From assembly GCA_013397935.1 (NCBI GenBank), contig VZRN01004407.1, positions 3,441,865 through 3,505,864 of the forward strand: 64,000 nt of DNA, given 5' to 3'. The notes beneath the pieces were generated by a model. That model did not search any database, had not been told where the DNA came from, and worked only from the letters and a program-made list of their open reading frames with translations. Source of the DNA: Dasyornis broadbenti (Eukaryota > Chordata > Aves > Passeriformes > Dasyornithidae). The position numbers were made by a program, and so were the translations under genes. This document shows, piece after piece, positions 1-12,100 of the stretch (within the stretch, counting starts at the first letter, position 1; each line of letters opens with the position of its first letter).

Positions 1-45
1 TGATTAGGCAATAATTTCCACTACTGCTTTGAATATGCTCTGTAC
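1..45 (-). other. RET: Start of RET intron 15 (partial)
   Basis: Only the first 45 bases downstream of the exon 15 donor GTACAG are present. Nothing else is recognisable. Confidence 0.9.
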
Positions 46-168
46 CTTGCTCCTCTTTACATATGAATCTTCTTCATATACATCACGTGAGAGGCCAAAA
101 TCAGAAATCTTCATTTTGCGCCCTTCTGCCACCAACACATTCCTGGCTGCTAAATCCCGATGCACAAG
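46..168 (-). CDS. RET: RET exon 15 (catalytic and activation loops)
   Basis: 123 nt, residues 861-901, phase 0 to 0, the human length. Acceptor TTCCAAAG, donor GTACAG. Contains HRDLAARN (Asp865), DFGLSRD (Asp883) and the activation-loop Tyr891 and Tyr896 (human Y900, Y905). The last residue is Lys901 where human has Gln910. The rest of the kinase lies beyond the left edge. Confidence 0.98.
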
Positions 169-3100
169 CTTTGGAAAGAAACAACAGGAGTGTTTATGCT
201 TCTTGTGGGAGACCCAGCGGCTCCACGTCTATTGCATGCCGAGATCACCACTGCCCGGCCCTACCTTCATCTCTGCAAGGTACTGCATCCCTCGGGATAT
301 CTGCCATGCAAACGATATCAGGTCTCCCATTGTTAAGGCTCTCTCATCAGGGTTATCCAAATAACTGGAATTTCTGTTGCCGTCACTGCCCACGTAGCTC
401 GGGCCTACTTTTCGACTTTCCCTGAGGAAACTGCGCAAGGAGCCGTATTTGGCGTATTCCACAATTAAATACAGTGGGCCTGAAATAAACAAACACACAG
501 GTCAGTAAACAACTAATAGACAACCATTTTAGGGTTTTTCTTCAAAAAAATTCTCTTCTAATCAGCACCTTGTTTTGAACAGTCAGAGGCTCCAGACACC
601 TCTGCCCTTTATGTAAAAAGCACTGAGTCAGCCACGAAATAAGAATATTTTTAGCTTACATCATCTACGCAAAGTGAATGAGTTTCAGGTTCAATCAAAG
701 CAGAATGCTAGCTCTTGCCTATATTCCCTCATCTAGATAATCTGAGACCCAAAAACCAGACAACCTTCTTACAAATTGGATCTGTGAAACAGCCTAACTT
801 ACAGAAACTTTAAAATAAAAATAATCTTCCTTAGCTTGTGATACTGAGCTCAAATCATCTGCTAATTCCAGCATTGTGTTTAAGGTGCCTTTTGAGAGCA
901 CTTAAAAACATTCTGGCATCACAATCCATTAATTTCTCCTCCCCATTGCCCACACGAATAATAACCTACTCAGTGCTGTAATGCTAAATACATGTCTGCT
1001 GTATCAAAGCCCTCCTACCTCGTACGCTAATGAATTAACTTGATATGTATTAAAAGCCTGTGACTCAGAAACATTTCACTTCCTTTGGGATGAAAAAATA
1101 CATTATACTGAAAAGAAAAAAAAAAATAACCCACCCCACTGGTTCATTACCTTACTAAGACTCAGAGGTGACTCACTCCTGAATTACATTCTCTGTCTAC
1201 AACTAAAAGTGACAACTGCAACAGAAATGGGTGGGCAAAGAAGGCAGGCCTTTGCCCGGGGTTGCAGAATCCATGCTGTGACTTTAGGCTGCACAACTGT
1301 GATGCAAAAGGAAGAGAATGTTGTCATGCCACTTCATTTAAAATGAGCAATTCCTATGCACAACAAAATTTGCTTCATTGGCAATTTATAATACATGTGT
1401 CTGCAGATTTTTCCCCTTAAAATATACCTGTCAGTGACTGTGGCTTTTAGAAACCATTTCGTAACAAGAGGAAGACAACAGTTTCATGACAGTGGAGAAA
1501 AACTGAGTGTCAAACCTAATCATCCAGCTATTTTTATCTATATATGTCTGCAGCTGTATTTTTACATTGTTTTAGTATAAATAATAACAACATTAATTAA
1601 AAACTCAATTAAATTTGAAATACAGCCCATATTTGAAAACACTTACTGATTATTAACATAATATAAAAATACATATTGACTGGAAGAGAATTCTTAGGAG
1701 ACTTGTTAATTTAAAATAGCTTCAGAATCAAAACGTGCCTTGAAGAAGAACACCACACGAAGTACGATGTTACACTGAATTAATATTTCCCCTTCCTTTC
1801 AAATACTGTTTTTTTATATATCCCTCTTTTTTTCAGCCAACAGAAGATTTCAAAGGTGCTCAGCAATTATTAAGCAGTGGTTGAAATCCATCAACAAGCT
1901 GCTCTCTGTTTCCCTTCTTGATGGTTTCATCTTAATAACATGCTTTAAATATTTACCATCTTGACTGCAGGCTCCATACAGTTTGATGACATGAGGATGG
2001 TTGACTTGTTTCAAAAGGTTGAACTCTGACAGGAGATCTCGCAGCTCACTCTGGGAAGCATTTTCTGCAGAAAGTGACCGAACACACAGTTTTGGTTAGG
2101 AAAGCATCACTTAAGAGTTCTCCGTGTACCCCCTGAACTATGAGATCTACCATCTCTCCCAGAGTTAGCAAGAGGTTGGAAAACTCTGTACTTCCCCACA
2201 GAAGAGAAATCTTCCCATCTCCAGTGTCCTGCAGTCATTCACATTGGAACCATGTGAACTGCTGCTGCTCTGGCTTGGTAGTAGCCTGCTCTAGGCATTG
2301 CTCTGCCCTGATAAAAGTTACTACAGAACAAGGAGGTCAGGCAAGAAACAGGACCAGAGTCTGTAGTGACTTACAGATGTCATGAAATTATTACAGACCT
2401 TTTCGATTTTTCTTAAGTGAGGTGAAGCAAATGAAATGCAGTGCAATGAAAGTTTCAGAACTTTTATTCTGCTGAATAAAATGACGATTCAGATGGAAGC
2501 CAAGATCTCACGTTCCTCAATTCTTCTCCTCATTATGTTTTCCAACAGAAGAAAAGTCCACTAATTATTGGCTTACTCTTGTAGCACACATCCAGATTTA
2601 GAGTTCAGAAGCTAAATGTACAGTTCAGACTGATTTTACCAGGAGACATGTATGCAGACTTCACTGATGTCAGTGAGAATCATGTGGCAACAAATAGCCC
2701 CTAGAGGCTTTCTTAGCCTTTCAACTGTTTTGACTTTTTGCAGAGTTCTTCAGACTGACAAGCTTCCTCTTTGAGTGCACTGAGGCTTGAAGGAGATCCC
2801 TAGTCACAAAGACACCACAGGTCAGAGATAACCCTTCTTCTTCCTCATCCTTAATCTCTCTGACACACAGAACCGGCCTGGATACTTCCTCCAGTGTCAT
2901 TACTGGGCTTGTCAATACAAGGATGTGTTCATCCTCATTTGCTCTTTGGTACTGTACTGCATGTTTTTTTCATAAAGGCTGTAAGCACCAAAAGATTTAT
3001 TTGCCTATTCATGTGCAACCAGTTTGCCCTGGTTATAAAAATTGCTATTCTGTTCTACTGTATGTTTGTATCAGAACTCTATGATTGTATCAGCCATATA

Positions 3101-6100
3101 TTATCTTGTAGTCTGAATCTCCACTCAGTTGGTCTCTCACTACTGATAAAGACTACAAAAAACACGTCTTTATGTAAAACAAAAATTAAGAATGTCAACT
3201 TAATGTCAATGAGAAAAGTCCTATTTTTGTAGTTCTGGAGCTGTGTGATGTGAACAAACAGAACAGAACAAAGTTTCCTATGTACCATGCCTGCTTGTCT
3301 GCTGGAAGAACTAACTTCAAATGGAGACATTTAGCTCTAAAGCTTTATGCCCCTCATTTTAACAAATTCTGAATAATTTATATTTATGTATTGGTTGGTG
3401 TTTTCGCCTTTAATTTTATTGTAATGAGGGCATTCATATCAGGCAGAAGGCCAAATTTAATTTGTATGAGAAAAGTGGTAATAATAGGCTGATAAAAAAA
3501 TTATCCATCTGTTCTTTAAACCTCCATCAAACTATTTTGGCTCAGCTAATTGCTCCTTGTTCCCTCCCAAGTACATAATGCCAAGTTGCCACAGTAGGGA
3601 TAGTCCTATCCTGGTCTGTTCTTAACCAGATTGTGCACATCTACACAGCTCAGACAAGAGATATTTTTTTAATGCAGTAAGAGGCTTCCCCACTAACATA
3701 CTATACCACTGCCTTTGAAAGACCAGTCAGTGTATAACAGTTCCTAACACTTGGACAAATTACCTGCTTTGCATCTGTTACACGGAAAGAATGGGTGGTA
3801 TTGGTCTGATCCAAAATAACTGTCCTTTGTCCTTCCTGGCAGCATTGCAAAGGCCACTGAAAGCTAGTGCACAGCTCCTTATGCTTCAATTGTCATGTGT
3901 GAACAGTAAAGTTAAGCCAATAATAGCACATAAATATTTGCAGAATGACATGTTCTCTACAGTCAAGCTGGAAAAGGGAATTTCAGGTAACTATCTTCAA
4001 TTTAATTTACATTACAGAGGGATTCATTAGAGCCTGAAGTATTACTGTAAATGTCAGATCAATTTATTAAAATAAGGTGCTTAAAATAAAGGTTTACTCC
4101 TTCGCATTGTCAATTTTGTCAATTCTTTCCTTCATAATACCTAGGGAAAACTAAATGTCAAACCATCTGCAAGTAAAAGCAACATTTTTACCACTGTGCC
4201 TTGGAACTCAGTCACACGTTGATGAAAACGTGCTAGAAAAAGCAGTGTCACTACGTGCACAAATAAACATGAGATGAAATAGTGACTATTGTATTGACAA
4301 GGATGCAATACAGGTCTTTACCTGAGTACTACAAGTAACAATTAATCTTCACTTCCGGAAAATCTTAGTTCCTAGTCTTCCTCCATACGACCTATACTGC
4401 ACAGAACCTCTTGCAATGAAGGCAAGCACTGCATAATGCATTTATTTCTTAGGTGAACTGGTGGGATATGCAGCATCTTTCCTCTCAAGGAGCAGCAAAT
4501 ATGGTTTGAATAGAACAGAAATGGTAATAAGAAGTATAACATTTTCCTATAATGGCATGCTTTTATTTATAAGCAGCAGTGAATGGTTCAGTGCAAGGTC
4601 TCAAATTATCATCTTAATATTATCTGGGCATACTTTGCTTCCCCCAGGTTTTAAACTTTAAGTCTTAGGGAAAACTGAGGACAGCAGGAGACAGCACTGG
4701 TTTATTCAAGCCATTTTGACAGAGCTCCTAGTGATTGAAAAGCAGATCAGGAAGTATAAAAGTAGATGGAATTCTCAATCCGAAGAGTAACTTATTAGGT
4801 CTGTTCTATCTCTTCACATGACTGTAACAAGGTTTACTTAAAGAGCTTTGTCCAAGAAAAGTGGATAGAGGAAAAAAAAAATCAGAAAGCATTAACAAAC
4901 CCTTGCAATATTTCCATCAATGCCAAACGAAATTAAATACATTTGCTGTGTTAAGACAGAGGCTCCTTGCACATCATGATTTAGAATTACTTACTTGGAT
5001 CAATGTGATGCTAGCTCCTAAAGTCACAAATCTGCAGATTGTGACTGCCAGAATAGATCAGAATGCTGGAAGAAACAAAGGCTGTGACACTACTGAGTTT
5101 TTAGCTGACCTTTTGCTTTCACACTGGCCCTCTTAAAATCCATTCAGAAGTTACCACAAATGGTTTGCAAATCATTTCAAAGCCAGATGGGAAGGTACCT
5201 TTTAACATTTTCACTGCTACAGTGGTATAGCCAGCCCTTCCCTTGAGTCGGAATGCTGTTGCCTTGACGACCTTTCCGAATTCTCCTTCTCCAAGAGTCT
5301 TGCCCAGAACTAGGTTCTTCCGAGGGAATTCCCACTTTGGATCTTCCTGGAGGAGAGAAAAGAAACCCTGTAAGATGAAACAAGGAAAGGAGTGGCTATT
5401 CCTCAGGGACAGATGCACCTCAGTGTACTTTGTTTCGTTGCTCTTTTTATCAGTATCAGCGCATTCCTACAAAGGCTTCTGGATACCGGGGTATTTTGCG
5501 AGTGTATCTTCCGTTACCTGAAACCATCTCCTTCAAAACAGGCTGTACGTGCAATCTATGGATAATGCATTTACAGGGCTGGGAAATTGGGTACAAACAA
5601 AAAATAAATGATACAGGATAAATGCTTGCTGTCAGAGTAACTACGAATATGTGACTTCCATGGAGAGGTAAATCAGTTTTATTCACAGAATAAGGCTTTC
5701 CCTTAAGAATTCATCAGAGACAACTGTCATCCTCTGATGAAAGTAGTGCTAATAAGCGTTAAGGTTGCAAAATGATGACAGATGTACAAACCAGACAAGA
5801 AACTCAGAGCAAACAGAGCACAAGGTCTGTGACGACCTCAATATCTAACATTCAAATAGATTTGATGCTGCCATATCAAGTGGCAGTGTTTCTCTACCAC
5901 ATTGCTTCATGAAAACGCCCCATGTGGCAAGAATCCTGGGTAGTGTGTGATTCAATGCAGGAAAAAATAGAGTAGAACATATGACAGCATGACTGGGCAA
6001 AAGTCCTTAAATGTGGGTAACACTCTCAAACCAACTGAGATCTACAATCTGTGTATCAGAAATCAAGAAGAGATCTCAGCAGGGATTTTTTTGTTATATT

Positions 6101-9100
6101 TTTAACTTAGCTTTGTTGTAGTACTTTGGAGCATCACAGAGAGTACAAACCTGCTGACCATTAGCACTTAACAGGTCAATGTTAAAAGTAAAAGTAAATA
6201 GTAAAAGGACTGTCAATTGCAGTTATAATAGCAAAAATCATTGTCTCAAATTAGACCTAAAATGTTACAATACATTAAAGCATAATAAAAATGGAAGAAT
6301 GTACTGGCCTTATAGAGCAAATTAAAATGTTTATCCAATACTCATGAAGTATCTTCAGTGTATGTGATTTTCAGTACTGTTATTGGAAGGTAACGGGTAT
6401 TTCCATGAATAGATTGCATTTCTGTAACATTGTCTGCATGCATAAACAAGGCTGACATCAGTACAGAGCGTGCAAAATGACATCAGCCTTACTGGTATTT
6501 TAAAGGTGTCTACAGACACCTGGTTCTCCATGGAATCCAGGGAAGGCCGGCGGACATTACTGGAAGAATAGCTGATGGGGTAGGACTGCGCCGGGCGCCG
6601 GAACGTCATTTCCGCAGAGGCAATGGGCGGCTTCGGGGAATTCTTGTGGTAACGGTGGATGAAATAGTAAGAAACCAGCACGGAGATGACAAAGCACAGC
6701 AGCACTGCCCCTGTGATCACAGTCTTGCACACGTCATCACACAGTGGCTCTGCGGACCAAGAAGAGCTTCTGAGAACTTTTCTTGTGGTCTACTTCTGAT
6801 TTGGCAGGGCATATAACCCACACAGGTATGACAGCAACAGAACTTAAAATTATTTTAAAACCTTGAGAAAAACTTAATAGCTATTATTCAATGTAATTTG
6901 AGAAGTTGCAAATACATGCACTGCACCTACCACTTGTTTTTATTTTGGATACTGGCAGGTAACTGTCTCCCTAACTGCCTGTGTAAAGCTAAGGACAGCG
7001 AGCTTGACCCCATATTCTTCATTTTTATAGACATTGGCTACTTCTGACATTCCTCTTTAAGCCCCAGGCTAAGGTCTTTAGAAACTAAGTTGCTTTAAGT
7101 CTCTGCGCCTCTAGACAACATTCCTGGGGGGGGTTCACTTCCCCAAAAAACTTGTGTGATCCAAAATACTGTCCTTTGCACTGCTGCATCTAAAGTCAGG
7201 ATTATCTGATTTCAGATATGTAATTAAATTATCTACATCTGCATGCTGTACTTCAGAAATAAGTGAAACGGCACACTACCTTTCCAGAATGGAAAAAAAA
7301 AAAAAAAATTAATAAAAAGGAAAAAGAGCAGGAAGCTTTATGTTTTCCTTTTTCCTTATGCCTACTGAAAATTTACTCTCTATATACATTCTAAATAATT
7401 CAGTTTTAAAGATGCAAACCATTTCATGCTATGTTTATTAGCCATAATAAAAACAATTTAAAATATCCATTATTTCAAACAACTGCACAAAGCTTTTCTG
7501 TTTAAACAAAGGTCAGTGAAAAAAGTAATGCACTCCTCCTCCTAACACCATGGGTACTGGCTATCTCTGACATTTTGAAGCTGAAATTTTTCAGAAATTA
7601 TCAGAAAGCTGGAATTGCTTCAAAGTAATAGAAATCATTATTCTAATTCTCCTAGCTGCCTCTGCAAATATCAGGTAAGTCTCACTGAAATGCAAATGTT
7701 GCTGGAAATAAAAGGATAACCAACTTGTTTGTCATGTAGTAATGAATAAAAAAGAATCCTTACCCAAGGCTATAAATAACCCTGGAAATTTTCAGGCTCC
7801 ATTGTAGTTGTCAAGGTGCCAGTTCTTAACTAGTTTTATTTTAGCAGTCTCTAACCAAAGACATTGGTTATTCACCCAGCCCCAAGTGTAGACTGTTGTA
7901 TATACACATGGTATATACAAACAGAGAAAAAGATTACTATGAGAACAGCAGGTAGACTTACCTTTGATATCATCTTTCTCACAATAACAGTTCTGTCTTG
8001 GGAAGCAGTAACAAATCCCATGTCCTGACTTAATTCCAAGATTTCCAATGCCCTTCCCATGGCCACCAATAATGTTTCCACCTAATGAAATACAGACACA
8101 GGCTAAGATTCTTACATGTAGTTTAAGGGAAAAGGCTCAGCTTTCCATGGGTTTACCCTCAGCATGAATCTGAAATTTGACTGAGGAGCACAGTGCAGTG
8201 GTAACAACAGTGACTTTTAAGAGTGATGGAAGACTCTAAATTCTGAAATTTCTGAGATCCTGAAATAGGGGGACCTTGCACTGTTTAAACATCAGTCCTC
8301 ATCAGCAGTTACTGAGGTCTGTTCCTCGTTCTGATGCCAATTTCCTGTTACCTTGGAAGAGCCTACTGTTCTAGGTACCATTTGTTCCACTGTGAAATGG
8401 AGATAACAACACTTAACCACCTCTGTAAAATGCCGCAGGACAGTGTGGTCAAAGCACTAGGAGTAAATGCCAAGTGTGAGTAATTAAAAAAATGAATCTC
8501 ATTGTCTAAAATTCATTGCTTAAAATCAGGGGAAAAAAGTGCAGAAACTCAATACTCTCGATTTCAAGTAGGAGTTCTTCGTGCAGAGTAACAGCAACTG
8601 TATTTCCAAGTAAATAATTTTTTTCTGTGTGTAGTGACATTTTTTATCTCTAAACTGCCCTTAATCACAAACAGTATTTTACAGACAGCTCAGCTGGTTA
8701 ATTTTGGAAGAGAGCGTGCTGAGTCATCGCTCTCTGAGCTGACACTTAAAAGCAATGCTGTTCCCAAAAACTCCTCATTATCATCCCCACCTCTCCCCAG
8801 CCAACTTTCTCCATCATGAAGAGGTGATGAAATAAAGTTTCCATTTGCCACAGAAAATCGAATGTATTTATCTGTATCTGCCTGTGCTTGAAGACCTGGA
8901 AAAAGAGGGAAGCGGGGAATGTGCCAGTCCTACCCAACCTGTTCTTGAGCAGCTGCTTACTGCATCAAAGTTTCTTGCCCAGAATGCAATTAGGTTGCCT
9001 CTATTGAAAAGGCACAGCCATAGCACCAGCTGTTTCAGTTGAGTGCCCTTGAATGTAATATTCATAGTGTTAGTGTGAGAAAGCAATTTTGGGACTAAAG

Positions 9101-12100
9101 GACATAGCCATCATAATGACAAATGAACTACAAAAATAAGTATTTTCACAACTGTCTGTACTTACAGAATATCCTCAATCTTAACACATCTCGGCCTTTC
9201 TATGTATTGTTTGCCATTCCCCAACATATGTCCCCTGCCAGTAAAAGCTGATAAAATGGTATTGCTGCAGCTCTGAGCTCCCAGAACAGTCATTTTTTTT
9301 TTTGTCTGTAAGTATACTGCTTTTGGGCAACAGCCCAGGTTCTGAATTATGTCAAGTCATGTATATAATCATTCAACTCAAGCGTTAAAAGGGCATGCAT
9401 AACATCCTGAAAACTTGTCTTTCTTGCCTGCTTATTATATAGCAAGACAATATTTCTTTCAGGCTACTGTTGAGCAAAACATTTGATGCTGCATATGTTG
9501 CACATTACATGTTTTAGCATTGCAGCCCCTGGCACAAATATTTCCACTTTTAAAATGACAAATTATTGGAATTATTACCAATAAAGAATTCTTTTCAGAT
9601 TATTAGAGAAGCTACTTGCATTTCCTTCAAGCATTTCTGCCACTTTAGGGATTGTCTTTATGCACTCTGATGAAATAATTATCTTTGTGATATGCTAATT
9701 TACAATGCACAATCCATTCTTCCATGTAAGAAATACAAAGAAGCCTCTTTAGTAATTAATTTTATAGAGGAACATTAAGACCCAGCCTATAAGAAAATGT
9801 TAGTTCTTCTAAGACTCCATTTTAAAATCTAAACTTGGAGCATATGATGTCAGAGTCAGAAGCATTCAAGAAACATCTATGCCTCTATTCATGAATCAGA
9901 CTGTTGGATACAAAGATCCACTTAAAGATTATCATCTCACAGAAGATGGAAATTGTTCAGGAGAATTACACAGTTTTTTCTACCCTTTGTATCTCCAGGG
10001 TGATTTGTGAACTGGCAGGTATTCACAGGTATATGAGCAGAGTGTAGAAATGCATGTTCAAGTAAAAAAACCCAACATTTGAATGAAATGCATTTCAATT
10101 CTTCCTTCATAAATTCTGTTCATATGAGTTTCTGCCTGGATCTTCAGATAGGTAAGGCATTGGATCATTCTGATGGCCACCTGTCAAAAAAGGCAGATAG
10201 ATTTCCCCAGATGATCCTTTGTAACCACACTTATTTTAAATGGAAATTTGTTTCTTCTTATTCATTTAACTAGGACCTCAAATAGGCACTGTTCCTATCA
10301 TGCTGTACTGAAGTTAGGAAGTAGGGCATTAACATGCCTAAAACCTGTACCTCTTCCAGCAAGTACCTGCACTGAAAAGAACTACCTGTGAATAAACAGG
10401 GAGCAGAATGGGAATTACTGAGAAAACTTTAACCCTCCATCAGTCAGCCAATGGGTGTCACCTGCCTGGCTCTAAAAAGGTCAAGATTAATCCCCATAAA
10501 CTTCACTTGCTTGTATGATTCAAAGGAGAGTGTGACAATGCAGAGACGTTGAGCTTGTAAAAGTAGCTGTGCTCAGGAAAGTGAAATTTGAGAAACAATC
10601 GGTGGTGACACAGAAAAGCCCATCCTAAAACATTCCCTACTTGTGCAGTCTTGGGGGCACACAGCTGGGTCTCTGCCCTCCACCACATCACAGATGCCAT
10701 CTGGACAAGTCTTGATGCTCGGGGTGCACGTGGAATAGTTTGTGGTGATCCCTGTTAAGAGAGAAACAGCTGCACTAATACCACGAGGAAGGAAAGTTCC
10801 TTGCATCTTCTCAGTGCACACTGACACTCCAAAGCACAGGTTATGATACCTTCTAAAATGAACATCTATGGCTATAAACACTTGCTAAAGTAACAGACAA
10901 GACAACAGAGAAGAGCAACTGGAAGAAACATGGGTTTTGCTATCTTTTCTGCTTTTTACAGCCCTCTGGTCATGTCACTTGCAGTTACAGTGAGTATTGC
11001 TTGAAAAAGAACTGGCTAACCACTTTTTGACTGAAGAGCAGCTTTTACAACTGAAGATGTCTCTACACTATTTCACCCACTTGAATATGAGGGTTACAAG
11101 TGGTTGTAGAGAATGTATGACACTTACGCAGTTCGACAGGATCAAGCATCGACACACAGTCGTTGTTCTGGAAGAGTCGAGTGCTGTCACCCATCAGATC
11201 TGTGCTGCAGACCACGGAAAAGAGGCACTGCTTTGTGCTCACTGTCTGCTGGGTACACCTGCTCAGCATCTGCTCCAGTTACACTGCTGCAAGCTCAGTT
11301 CACTACCTGTGGTTTTATGTACCATGTTCAGCACCACCAGGGACAGGATCAAGAATGAGCATTCCAACTTCACCTCATTTTCCTTCCTAGTGCATGCTAC
11401 ATGTGAGTATTAAGATTATTTCTTCTAGCCCCAGCTTCTGTGTAGTTTACCGTGTCATGTTTTCCAACCAGAATCAGTTTATACCTATGGAAGTCAAATG
11501 CACAATTACAACTAAACAGAAGTCTGACTTCACACAATATAAATGTACCTTTTCCACTCCCCTGTCTCCACTGGCATCTTCCTGTTAGCACTCCCAGGCC
11601 ACCACACTCTTCACATTCAGCACGGTGCTTACTGATAGCACAAGAGTCAGGGCAGTCCTCTTCTTTTTTTAAAACTGTTGGGAAAAGTTCAGGACAAAGG
11701 AAATGAACACACAAGCAAGTCTGCTCAAATCAGAAAAACTCTGTTTCTACAGCTAGGTAGGAAGGAAAGAAACATGAAGAAAGCAGTGAAAGACTGAAAA
11801 CTGACTGACACAATTATCAGTAAACTTAATAATCATTTAAGAAAAGTCCAGGTGTTTCTTTTCTGTGAAACAAAAGATAAACAGCAAGATTATGAAGATA
11901 TGGTCATGTCTGCTTGATAGCATACTGTCATTGTCTAGAATTACAGATATGTGCATCATAGTGGTAACAGAAGAATGGAGACCAAAAATACTTGCAGCTT
12001 CATACAGACCTTTAAATTAAGGGAAAATACTTAATTCTTGGGTTAACACAGTAGTAGCCCAAAGAGCACCAGCTAGAAATGTGTGTTTTCAGACAGTATG

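Larger units (their letters stand above)
8082..10640 (-). other. RET: RET intron 9
   Basis: 2559 bases. Holds a MIR-like relic (8330-8475), a T run near 9293-9302 and an enhancer-like AT/homeodomain-rich stretch near 9585-9780. No gene. Confidence 0.9.

Noticed and set aside
10997..11413. Plus-strand open frame of 138 codons in intron 8
   Set aside because: Several frames on both strands are open at once here, none with recognisable protein features; treated as chance.
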